The notes beneath the pieces are model-generated. The model was not told the DNA's origin. It made no database searches and was given only the letters and a program-made list of their open reading frames with translations. Positions 6,811 through 12,605 of a stretch of 12,605 nt of DNA are shown here, piece by piece. How positions within the stretch are numbered: the first letter of the stretch is position 1; every line of letters begins with the position of its first letter. A program made the position numbers and the translations under genes. Origin of the DNA: Bdellovibrionales bacterium (lineage in GTDB: Bacteria; Bdellovibrionota; Bdellovibrionia; Bdellovibrionales; UBA1609); the NCBI GenBank assembly GCA_020435185.1, contig JAGRAA010000020.1, positions 1 through 12,605 of the forward strand, in the 5' to 3' direction.

Positions 6811-7458
6811 TTACCCTATATTTAAAAAGTATTCTAAACCTTCTGAACTTCCCATCCAATCAAACACGGCTCGTTCAGGGTGAGGCATAAGCCCCGCCGT
6901 CTTTCCAACTTTTACTCCAGCTATGCTATCAATAGATCCATTAGGATTATCTTGATAGGTCAACCAAACTTGTTCTGTGTCCCACATTTTTTGAATGGTT
7001 TCCTTATCAGCGTAATATCGTCCATCACCATGAGCGATAGGCAGGATACATTCAGCAGCTTCGCCTGCAAAATGAGATATGGGGTTTTCTACTTTTAAAC
7101 CCACCCAACGATCAATAAACCTTAGACTTTCATTTTTAAGGAGAGCTCCTGGCAACATTTGAGCTTCGCATAAAATTTGGAATCCATTACAGATTCCCAG
7201 TATGGGCATGCCCTTTACATGAGCCTCTCGCAAACTTGTCATAACTTTAGATTTTGCAGCTAAAGCGCCCGATCGAAGATAATCTCCATAACTAAATCCT
7301 CCAGGAATAACAAATCCACTGTAGCCTTTAACATCAAAATGGTCATCATACCAAAGCCATTCAGGAGAATACCCCGCCATCTCAACGGCTTGCCAAATGT
7401 CTCGATCACAGTTGGTTCCTAAAAAACGAGCAATTCCAATTTTTTTTGTAGAACTCAT
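6811..7458 (-). CDS. purQ: PurQ, phosphoribosylformylglycinamidine synthase subunit I (glutaminase)
   Basis: The class I glutamine amidotransferase subunit of FGAM synthase, which supplies ammonia to PurL. It has 215 residues, normal for the stand-alone form. IGIARFLGTNCDRD at the N-terminus and FVIPGGFSYGDYLRSGALAA (49-68) are PurQ-specific. The catalytic triad is C90 in GICNGFQIL, H193 and E195 in MPHPERA. IAHGDGRYYA (141-150) lies in the PurL-contact region. The ATG overlaps the purS stop as ATGA, with a GGAAG ribosome site just upstream, so the two should be translated together. PurQ, PurS and PurL are adjacent in the order expected for the three-part complex. Confidence 0.96.
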   Translation of the reverse strand: MSSTKKIGIARFLGTNCDRDIWQAVEMAGYSPEWLWYDDHFDVKGYSGFVIPGGFSYGDYLRSGALAAKSKVMTSLREAHVKGMPILGICNGFQILCEAQMLPGALLKNESLRFIDRWVGLKVENPISHFAGEAAECILPIAHGDGRYYADKETIQKMWDTEQVWLTYQDNPNGSIDSIAGVKVGKTAGLMPHPERAVFDWMGSSEGLEYFLNIG

Positions 7459-7691
7459 AACACTTCCAACTCAAATTGTTCAATAAGAGGGTTATGTAAT
7501 AAGGAATTTGCAATTTCCGTAGCCTTTTCTTTCGCCTTTGTAACATCGTCTTCTGAAAAATCTAAAACAATATATTTGCCAATCCGACAATGATCTACGG
7601 CCATATTGTTATGCTCTAAAGTCTTTTCTACAGCACGTCCTTGAGAGTCTAAGACTTCTTCTCTCGGCAACACTTTCACTGCTATTTTCAT
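7455..7691 (-). CDS. purS: PurS, FGAM synthase accessory subunit
   Basis: A small subunit that bridges PurQ and PurL and allows ammonia transfer. From the ATG at 7691 it has 78 residues: MKIAVKVLPREEVLDSQGRA, then VEKTLEHNNMAVDHCRIGKY and a helix that ends NPLIEQFELEVL. The V.P...VLD.QG.AVE..L pattern is typical of the PurS family. A longer frame exists from an ATG at 7703, which would add MGNK. The shorter start is preferred because it gives an ATGA overlap with the purC stop and has GGGG about six bases upstream, while 7703 lacks a ribosome site. The downstream end overlaps purQ in the same ATGA fashion. Confidence 0.93.
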   Translation of the reverse strand: MKIAVKVLPREEVLDSQGRAVEKTLEHNNMAVDHCRIGKYIVLDFSEDDVTKAKEKATEIANSLLHNPLIEQFELEVL

Positions 7692-8422
7692 TTTGTTCCC
7701 CATTTTTTTTGTATACGATTTAAAACCTCTAAATACATTTCATCCAATCGACCAAGATCTCTTCTAAACCGATCTTTATCCATCTTTTCTTGACTATGCT
7801 TATCCCAAAGCCGACAACTGTCTGGAGTAATTTCGTCTCCCAAAAAAATCTCTCCTTCTGAAGTCACACCAAATTCAATTTTAAAATCTACCAACTTGAT
7901 GTCTACGGCATCAAAAAACTGGGTCAGCAAAAAGTTTATCCGTCTAGCTAATGACTTGATCTGTATGATTTGCTCTAAAGAATTTACGGCTTCAATCATC
8001 ATAGCCTGTTCGTCGTTTATAAATGGATCATTGAGTTCATCGTTCTTATAAAAAAATTCTAAAAGTGGCTCCCTTAAAGGGGTCCCCTCTGGCAATGAAA
8101 ATTTCTTAGCCGTAGATCCGGCTAAGGTGTTACGCACAACAACTTCCAAGGGAACAATCTTAAGTTTTCGAACCACCTGGTTTCTGGAATCTATATCTTC
8201 AACCAAATGAGTTTTTACACCATTTCTTTCCAAATATTTAAAGATGCAATCACTAATACTCTTATTAATAACCCCCTTATTCTCCATCAAGCCTTTTTTT
8301 GCGGCATTAAAGGCAGTAAGGTCATCTTTAAAATAAATCCAGACTAATTCGTCACTTCCTTCGACCGAATATATCTTTTTTGCTTTGCCTTCGTAGACGA
8401 GAGGTCCTTGAACATATTTCAT
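7688..8422 (-). CDS. purC: PurC, phosphoribosylaminoimidazole-succinocarboxamide (SAICAR) synthase
   Basis: Joins CAIR and aspartate, using ATP, to give SAICAR. It has 244 residues, the usual bacterial single-domain length. Visible motifs: VYEGKAKKIYSV (9-20), the ATP-binding start; KGVINKSISD (49-58); PLEVVVRNTLAGS (91-103), the first family signature; LVDFKIEFG (177-185), the second signature; and LGDEITPDSCRLWD (194-207) for substrate and metal. The ATG follows the purB TAA with no intervening base (TAAATG). Its ribosome site is weak (AAAGAG), so translation probably depends on ribosomes finishing purB. The 3' end overlaps purS by ATGA. Product of the next enzyme back in the operon, PurB, is the following step, so the two consecutive reactions are adjacent. 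Confidence 0.96.
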   Translation of the reverse strand: MKYVQGPLVYEGKAKKIYSVEGSDELVWIYFKDDLTAFNAAKKGLMENKGVINKSISDCIFKYLERNGVKTHLVEDIDSRNQVVRKLKIVPLEVVVRNTLAGSTAKKFSLPEGTPLREPLLEFFYKNDELNDPFINDEQAMMIEAVNSLEQIIQIKSLARRINFLLTQFFDAVDIKLVDFKIEFGVTSEGEIFLGDEITPDSCRLWDKHSQEKMDKDRFRRDLGRLDEMYLEVLNRIQKKWGTK

Positions 8423-9709
8423 TTAAATAACTCTTTCTATAAGTTTCAAAATTGATTTTTTATGCTTTTCGCCGGAAAAAATTTTACTCAACTCTTTTGC
8501 TGTCAAATATTTCGAAATTTCTTTATCACCCATCAATTTTTCTTGAAGAGATTCTCCTTTATTTAAACTATGACTGACTCTTTGAACCATTTTATAGGCG
8601 TCTTCTCTCGACAGGCCTTTTTGAACTAACGCCAGTAGAACATGAGAAGAAAATAATTGTCCTTTCGAAATATTCATGACCTCCAACATTCTTTGCTTAT
8701 CAACGACCAGATTATCAATCACTCCGCTCATACGATGAACAATGTAATCACAGAGTATAAAGGCATCCGGAAATATAACTCTTTCTACTGAGGAGTGACT
8801 AATATCTCTCTCATGCCATAGAGCAATATCCTCCATGGCCGCTTGAGCATAAGATCTCAACAAACGAGAAGCTCCTGTTATATTCTCAGAACTGATTGGA
8901 TTTTTTTTATGAGGCATAGCACTCGATCCCTTTTGCCCTTTACTAAACCCTTCACTCACTTCTTGCAATTCTGTACGTTGCAAATGACGTAATTCTACGG
9001 CAAGCCTCTCTAAACCCGCCCCTATCATAGCCAAAGAGTGTATTAACTGAGCATGTCTATCTCTTGGAATAACTTGTGTAGCAATCGTTTCAGGCGTGAG
9101 GTGCAATTTAGCGCAGACCTTTTTTTCTAATTGAGGGGACTGGGTAGAGTAAGTTCCCACGGCTCCGCTCAGTTTTCCGATACTCATATCCTCTAATGCA
9201 GCGTCATATCTTTTTATGTTGCGCCTAAGCTCGCTTAAAAATCCTGCTAACTTAACTCCGAAACTCGTAGGTTCTGCGTGCATTCCGTGAGTTCGCCCAG
9301 TGCACAAAGTGGTTTTGTGCTTTTCAATTTGTTTAATCAAACTTTTTTCAAAAAGCTTAAGTTGGGCTCTTAAAACCTTTCCCGCCTGTTTCACTTGAAG
9401 GCTCAACGCCGTATCTATGACATCGCTAGAGGTTAAGCCAAAATGAATATAGCGGCCGTTTTTCCCGACGTTTTCGGCAACATTGGATACAAAAGCAATC
9501 ACATCATGCTTTGTTTCTTTTTCTATATCCAATATTCTTTGAATCTGAAAGCGACCTTTCTTATGGATATCTTTCGCTGCGTCCTCAGGAATGATTTTCA
9601 TTTGCGCCTGAGACTGAGCCACGGCAATTTCAACCTCAAGCATGGTTTGAAATTTATTTTCTAGACTCCAAATTTCTCCCATTTCTTGGCGCGTATACCG
9701 ATCTATCAA
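8423..9709 (-). CDS. purB: PurB, adenylosuccinate lyase
   Basis: A fumarase/aspartase-superfamily lyase that splits SAICAR into AICAR and fumarate, and adenylosuccinate into AMP and fumarate. It has 428 residues. Key segments: IDRYTRQEMGEIWS at the start, KHDV (67-70), FGLTSSDVIDTAL (90-102), TGRTHGMHAEP (137-147) with the catalytic histidine H141, and the signature loop GSSAMPHKKNPISSEN (261-276) with the catalytic serine. ERDISHSSVERVI (300-312) is also characteristic. The start codon is TTG at 9707-9709. The family's usual N-terminus, MI(D/E)RYTR, begins exactly there, and a strong AGGAGGAG ribosome site lies immediately upstream. The next in-frame ATG would remove nine conserved residues. 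It starts 8 bases after the stop of the unknown gene. Confidence 0.96.
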   Translation of the reverse strand: MIDRYTRQEMGEIWSLENKFQTMLEVEIAVAQSQAQMKIIPEDAAKDIHKKGRFQIQRILDIEKETKHDVIAFVSNVAENVGKNGRYIHFGLTSSDVIDTALSLQVKQAGKVLRAQLKLFEKSLIKQIEKHKTTLCTGRTHGMHAEPTSFGVKLAGFLSELRRNIKRYDAALEDMSIGKLSGAVGTYSTQSPQLEKKVCAKLHLTPETIATQVIPRDRHAQLIHSLAMIGAGLERLAVELRHLQRTELQEVSEGFSKGQKGSSAMPHKKNPISSENITGASRLLRSYAQAAMEDIALWHERDISHSSVERVIFPDAFILCDYIVHRMSGVIDNLVVDKQRMLEVMNISKGQLFSSHVLLALVQKGLSREDAYKMVQRVSHSLNKGESLQEKLMGDKEISKYLTAKELSKIFSGEKHKKSILKLIERVI

Positions 9710-9711
9710 AA

Positions 9712-9719
9712 CTCCTCCT
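9712..9719 (-). promoter_or_regulatory. Strong ribosome binding site for the purB TTG start
   Basis: AGGAGGAG on the minus strand, with the AGGAGG core four bases before TTG. It overlaps the TAG stop (9718-9720) of the preceding gene. This is the strongest Shine-Dalgarno in the operon and supports the non-ATG start, perhaps compensating for it. Confidence 0.75.
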
Positions 9720-11004
9720 AGGGTGATACTTCAGATTCAATCTTTTGCTTAGCTAATTGTCGACTTCTCCAATTTATAATTCTCTTAAGAACATCTTCTT
9801 GATGAGAAAATTGACTATTCCATTCTAATAGAGGCCAGTATTCAGGCCCGTCAAAAAACAAATTAGAATAAGGAGCATCTTTTCGTTTTTTTAAGTCTTC
9901 TGCAGAATATACAGGAAATCGAGAAGGTCCCAGTTCACTTTCTTCATATAAATAGTCCTGTGGCTTATCGACGATCTGAGGAGAAGACAACGGAATTTTG
10001 TCGTCGACGATATTAGATATTTTAAACATTAATTCATCAATATAACTTCTATGGAATCTTTGCTGAGAAGGAATTCTTACCCATATATCATATTGTCCAT
10101 CCTTGACTGTTTTTTGCAAAACGCAAAGATTTTCATGACTCCAGCTGAGATACTTATCATTGATGATAATAAACTTAGAAGGGATAACATTAGTGTTCTC
10201 GTTCAAATTTAAGTCAAATCTATACCTGATCCAACTCCAAGTGGGAACAATTGGTCCCTTTGGAAATAACGAAGAAGTAATATTTCCCGATAGGCGCTGA
10301 CTTTCTAAACCGCTCAAACACCAAACAAAATTTTTACTCTCCAAAACTCCAGACCAATCACTTTTCAATTCTAAACTTTCAATATCTCGATGAGATAACC
10401 TCATATCCAATATCTGAGCATTTCTAAAGACCTGAACACCTTTTTTCTCACACCAATCTAGAGATTTGTCTTGCCCTCGTCGAGTGACTCTTCGAATAAA
10501 ATAGGGCGAAAATAACGGTAAAGGATAACCTTCTGAGAGACTATCGGTATTCGATCTATAAACATGACTGGCAAGCTGATGAGACAATTGCACAAACCAA
10601 TTGTTTTCAAAACTATCATTTCTAATATTGGACAGTTGGCTTTTGTCAATTTCTCTATTCTTAGAGTAATTCTCAACATATCTTAAACCCGCAGGGTGTA
10701 TTTTGTATTTGTCTAAACAAAATTGAGCCATAGACCCGGTCAACTCTAAAGGCCCTTTATCTAATAAAAGAGTAAAGCCCTCTTCTATAGGCTCCAAATA
10801 ATCTTCTTCAGAAAGACGTTCCAACTGCGAAGCTTTAAGCTGACTAGTTTGAAAAAAACCAAATGGTCCTTCCCAGTCTTCAGGAGCCCATCGTCCAAAC
10901 TCTTGAGAAATATCCACTAGAGAAACTTTAAAATTGTTGTCAGCCAACTCACTCGCCAGCCAATTTCCACGACCAAAAATCGAGACCACTACAACATCTT
11001 GCAA
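9718..11004 (-). CDS. Uncharacterised protein, divergent FAD/NAD-binding oxidoreductase-like, inside the purine operon
   Basis: I do not recognise this 428-residue protein as a named family. Its N-terminus has a beta-alpha-beta outline: hydrophobic strand VVVVSIF, then G11-R-G-N-W-L, a helix to about 24, and a second strand VSLVD ending in acidic D31. The third glycine of GxGxxG is replaced by L16. Midway, KKGVQVFRNAQI (187-198) followed by a strand and KNFVWCLSG (224-232) resembles the second nucleotide-domain portion of protoporphyrinogen- or amine-oxidase-like flavoproteins. NLFFDGPEYWP (381-391) resembles their C-terminal FAD motif in degraded form. Aromatic-rich RWAPEDWEGPFGFF (38-51) follows the Rossmann part. 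There is no signal peptide or clear membrane segment. It begins at TTG 11002-11004, two bases after the purM stop, with GGGGG five bases upstream, and ends 8 bases before purB. Function is unknown; loss of cofactor binding is possible. Confidence 0.75.
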   Translation of the reverse strand: MQDVVVVSIFGRGNWLASELADNNFKVSLVDISQEFGRWAPEDWEGPFGFFQTSQLKASQLERLSEEDYLEPIEEGFTLLLDKGPLELTGSMAQFCLDKYKIHPAGLRYVENYSKNREIDKSQLSNIRNDSFENNWFVQLSHQLASHVYRSNTDSLSEGYPLPLFSPYFIRRVTRRGQDKSLDWCEKKGVQVFRNAQILDMRLSHRDIESLELKSDWSGVLESKNFVWCLSGLESQRLSGNITSSLFPKGPIVPTWSWIRYRFDLNLNENTNVIPSKFIIINDKYLSWSHENLCVLQKTVKDGQYDIWVRIPSQQRFHRSYIDELMFKISNIVDDKIPLSSPQIVDKPQDYLYEESELGPSRFPVYSAEDLKKRKDAPYSNLFFDGPEYWPLLEWNSQFSHQEDVLKRIINWRSRQLAKQKIESEVSP

Positions 11005-11006
11005 GC

Positions 11007-12035
11007 CTACCCCCTTTTAAATTGCCAGCGCCCATTGGTCATCGAAGAACCACAAGAAACAACACGCCCTATCGTCGAACACTCAAACACAAGGCTCTGA
11101 ATACTTTCTAAATACGCATCCACCAAATCTGGGGAGACCACAAGAGCAAAACCATAACCACAATTAAAGGTTTCCAACATTTGAGTTTCTGAGAGTTGAG
11201 CACGGCTCTGGGCCTCCGCAAACAGATCATTAAATTCCCAAGAAAAAACCTCCAGCCCTAAATCCTCAGGAAGAACTCTTGGAATATTCGTGATTCCACC
11301 ACCAGTAATATGAGCCATTGCCTTCAAGCCGGAGCCCTGAAAAGTATTTTTTAAATGCTGAACCAGCTCGACATAAAGATGAGTGGGCTTCAGCAATTGA
11401 TCTTTCCAATGCTGAAGATCCTTTTCAAACAATTTTCTCACTAGAGAATAACCATTGCTGTGAAAACCTGAAGATTCTACTCCGATCACAAGGTCACTCT
11501 CCTTCACTAAGTGTGCACCATATATTTTAGGCTTATCCACAACGCCCACCGCAAACCCAGCACAATCAAAGTCGTTCTTTTGATAAACTCCGGGCATTTC
11601 AGCCGTTTCTCCGCCAATAAGAGCACATTGAGATCTTTCGCAGGCTTCTTGGACACTTTTCAAAAAAGGCTTTGCAATATCAAGCTGAAGTTTTCCGGTG
11701 GCGTAGTAATCTAAAAAAAACAATGGATCCGCTCCACAGCAGATGAGGTCATTCACACACATGGCCACAAGATCCTGGCCAATAGTCGAATAGTCTCCAT
11801 ACTCCACCGCCAACAACAGTTTTGTGCCGACACCATCAGTGGCGCTCACTAAACAAGGCTCTTCATAATTTTGAAAATTTGCTCGAAACAGAGCAGAAAA
11901 CCCACCTATACCAGAAACTAACTTATCTTGATGAGGAGTTCGATTTTGCTCTCGACTTTTTGTTTGTTCACCCTTAAGCCAAGAAACCAGCGACTCTCCT
12001 GCAGAAATATCGACTCCAGCTTCTTTGTAATCCAT
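11007..12035 (-). CDS. purM: PurM, phosphoribosylformylglycinamidine cyclo-ligase (AIR synthetase)
   Basis: Converts FGAM to AIR with ATP. It has 342 residues, close to the usual length. Motifs in order: YKEAGVDISAGESLV at the N-terminus, GGFSALF (44-50), SATDGVGTKL (64-73), AMCVNDLICCGADPLFFLDY (91-110), IGGETAEMPGVY (140-151), SSGFHSNGYSLVRK (188-201) and AHITGGGITNIPRVLP (241-256). All are standard for PurM. It is the first gene of the operon and its ATG has no good Shine-Dalgarno (TTTTGCTCGC precedes it). The operon promoter should lie in the upstream 156-bp region. The unknown FAD-like gene starts only two bases after its stop. PurM acts on the product of the PurS/PurQ/PurL complex encoded further down. 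Confidence 0.96.
   Translation of the reverse strand: MDYKEAGVDISAGESLVSWLKGEQTKSREQNRTPHQDKLVSGIGGFSALFRANFQNYEEPCLVSATDGVGTKLLLAVEYGDYSTIGQDLVAMCVNDLICCGADPLFFLDYYATGKLQLDIAKPFLKSVQEACERSQCALIGGETAEMPGVYQKNDFDCAGFAVGVVDKPKIYGAHLVKESDLVIGVESSGFHSNGYSLVRKLFEKDLQHWKDQLLKPTHLYVELVQHLKNTFQGSGLKAMAHITGGGITNIPRVLPEDLGLEVFSWEFNDLFAEAQSRAQLSETQMLETFNCGYGFALVVSPDLVDAYLESIQSLVFECSTIGRVVSCGSSMTNGRWQFKRG
11010..11014 (-). promoter_or_regulatory. Ribosome-site-like GGGGG before the TTG of the unknown gene
   Basis: AAGGGGG on the minus strand ends five bases before TTG 11002-11004 and overlaps the end of purM. The only nearby ATG (in CAAGATG) is out of frame, and a later in-frame start would cut into the first beta-strand. 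TTG is therefore the best start. Confidence 0.5.
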
Positions 12036-12191
12036 GCGAGCAAAATATCAGACCCCTATTATTCAGTCTATTGGATAGTTTTTTATCTCGACAATAACGC
12101 AACTCGCAACCCCCCTGTCTAAACATTTGGTTTTTTATAATAAACTGTATTTTTAATAGATTCTGCTAGAGAATAAATATTGGAGGAAATC
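12036..12191. promoter_or_regulatory. Divergent intergenic region of the purine operon and the exported-protein gene
   Basis: It should hold both promoters, but neither is clear. On the minus strand, TTGCGA (12104-12109 read backwards) with TAAAAA 18 bases on is one weak candidate for the purM promoter. The GTTGCGA/GTTGCG direct repeat there (two CGCAAC copies at 12098-12103 and 12105-12110 on the plus strand) could be a regulator site. On the plus strand, TTGGTT near 12128 and AT-rich sequence before GGAGG (12182-12186) are weak. No known purine riboswitch or PurR-type palindrome was seen. Confidence 0.3.
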
Positions 12192-12605
12192 GTGAAAGCT
12201 TTTGTTCTATTTCTTTTGTCTGTCGACTTTTTACTCATTTACCCTATTCATGTGAAAGCAGAAGAACTTTTTTCCTCAAATTCTCCTTATCAAATTGCGC
12301 AATACCAAAATGATGACAGTTTCGACCCCTTTGCAGATTACTCCGAATTCGAAGAAAGCGAAGAAGAAGAGGCCGATGTCAATTTTTTTAAAAATGGACG
12401 TTTTTTTACTATCGGACTACTCGTCGGCCAAACCCAATTCACAGAAACACTGGGTAGTATCACGCAACCAGCCCTGGGTTTTGGAGCCTACCTAAGTTAC
12501 TTTTTTGATTTACGCTTTGCCATGCAATTTTCTTTTTTAACTTCAAATAACAATTGGAGTTTTACCACCCCAAACAGCGTTGCGGTTTCTGCCGACTCCT
12601 CAGTA
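12192..12605 (+). CDS. Exported, probable outer-membrane beta-barrel protein (N-terminal part)
   Basis: A GTG-started frame that remains open for 138 codons to the window edge. A GGAGG ribosome site at 12182-12186 sits five bases before GTG. The first 23 residues form a signal peptide: MK, the hydrophobic stretch AFVLFLLSVDFLLIYP, then a likely signal peptidase I site after VKA. An acidic linker follows (DYSEFEESEEEEAD, about 48-61), then NFFKNGRFFTIGLLVGQTQF and GFGAYLSYFFDLRFAMQFSF. These have the alternating aromatic and glycine pattern of transmembrane beta-strands, with YFFDLRFA near residues 105-112. This resembles barrel proteins I associate with Bdellovibrionota and myxobacteria, but I cannot name the family. 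It is divergent from purM and probably unrelated to purine synthesis. The C-terminus is missing. Confidence 0.75.
   Translation, partial: MKAFVLFLLSVDFLLIYPIHVKAEELFSSNSPYQIAQYQNDDSFDPFADYSEFEESEEEEADVNFFKNGRFFTIGLLVGQTQFTETLGSITQPALGFGAYLSYFFDLRFAMQFSFLTSNNNWSFTTPNSVAVSADSSV

Noticed and set aside
7692..7703. ATG at 7703 as the purS start
   Set aside because: It lacks a ribosome site; the next ATG gives the canonical MKIAVKV start, GGGG upstream and an ATGA overlap with purC.
10458..10679. 73-residue minus-strand frame inside the unknown flavoprotein-like gene
   Set aside because: Same-strand shifted frame with no ribosome site; the long frame is coupled to purM and purB at both ends.
12036..12120. 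Purine riboswitch or PurR-box upstream of purM
   Set aside because: No conserved purine-riboswitch core and no ACGCAAACGTTTGCGT-like palindrome was found; only a short CGCAAC direct repeat is present.

Overview
The window looks like a chromosomal segment from a Gram-negative bacterium of low to moderate GC content (about 40%, judged by eye). The split PurS/PurQ/small-PurL enzyme, the iron-sulfur type of PurF, a peptidoglycan-recycling cluster and an outer-membrane barrel-like protein would fit Bdellovibrionota or a related 'deltaproteobacterial' lineage. That assignment is an inference from gene content; there is no rRNA or other direct marker here.

Left part (1-1714, minus strand): ldcA, ampD and the beginning of mpl run leftward as one cluster. 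AmpD releases the peptide from anhydro-muropeptides, LdcA trims tetrapeptide to tripeptide, and Mpl re-attaches tripeptide to UDP-MurNAc, so the three form a peptidoglycan-recycling module. The short gap between ampD and mpl carries a degenerate ~13-bp tandem repeat.

Middle part (1715-3260): an AT-rich accessory island. It holds the decayed reading frame of a small lipoprotein (two frameshifts and a nonsense codon), a perfect 12-bp inverted repeat inside that relic, short direct repeats, a promoter-like site overlapped by a 17-bp palindrome, and an intact Y1 (HUH) transposase-like gene of the REP-associated (RAYT) type. The transposase gene is convergent with the end of the purine operon.

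Right part (3261-12035, minus strand): eight genes in the order purM - unknown gene - purB - purC - purS - purQ - purL - purF. Junctions range from a 17-bp overlap to an 8-bp gap, so this is almost certainly one translationally coupled operon. It covers FGAR to FGAM (PurS/PurQ/PurL), FGAM to AIR (PurM), CAIR to SAICAR to AICAR (PurC, PurB), adenylosuccinate cleavage (PurB) and the first committed step (PurF). purD, purN, purE/K and purH are not in the window. The second gene is the surprise: a 428-residue protein with a divergent FAD/NAD-binding-like architecture and no obvious purine role. Three of the eight genes (unknown gene, purB, purF) appear to start with TTG behind good Shine-Dalgarno sequences.

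Right edge (12192-12605, plus strand): the start of an exported, probable outer-membrane beta-barrel protein, divergent from purM across a 156-bp intergenic region.
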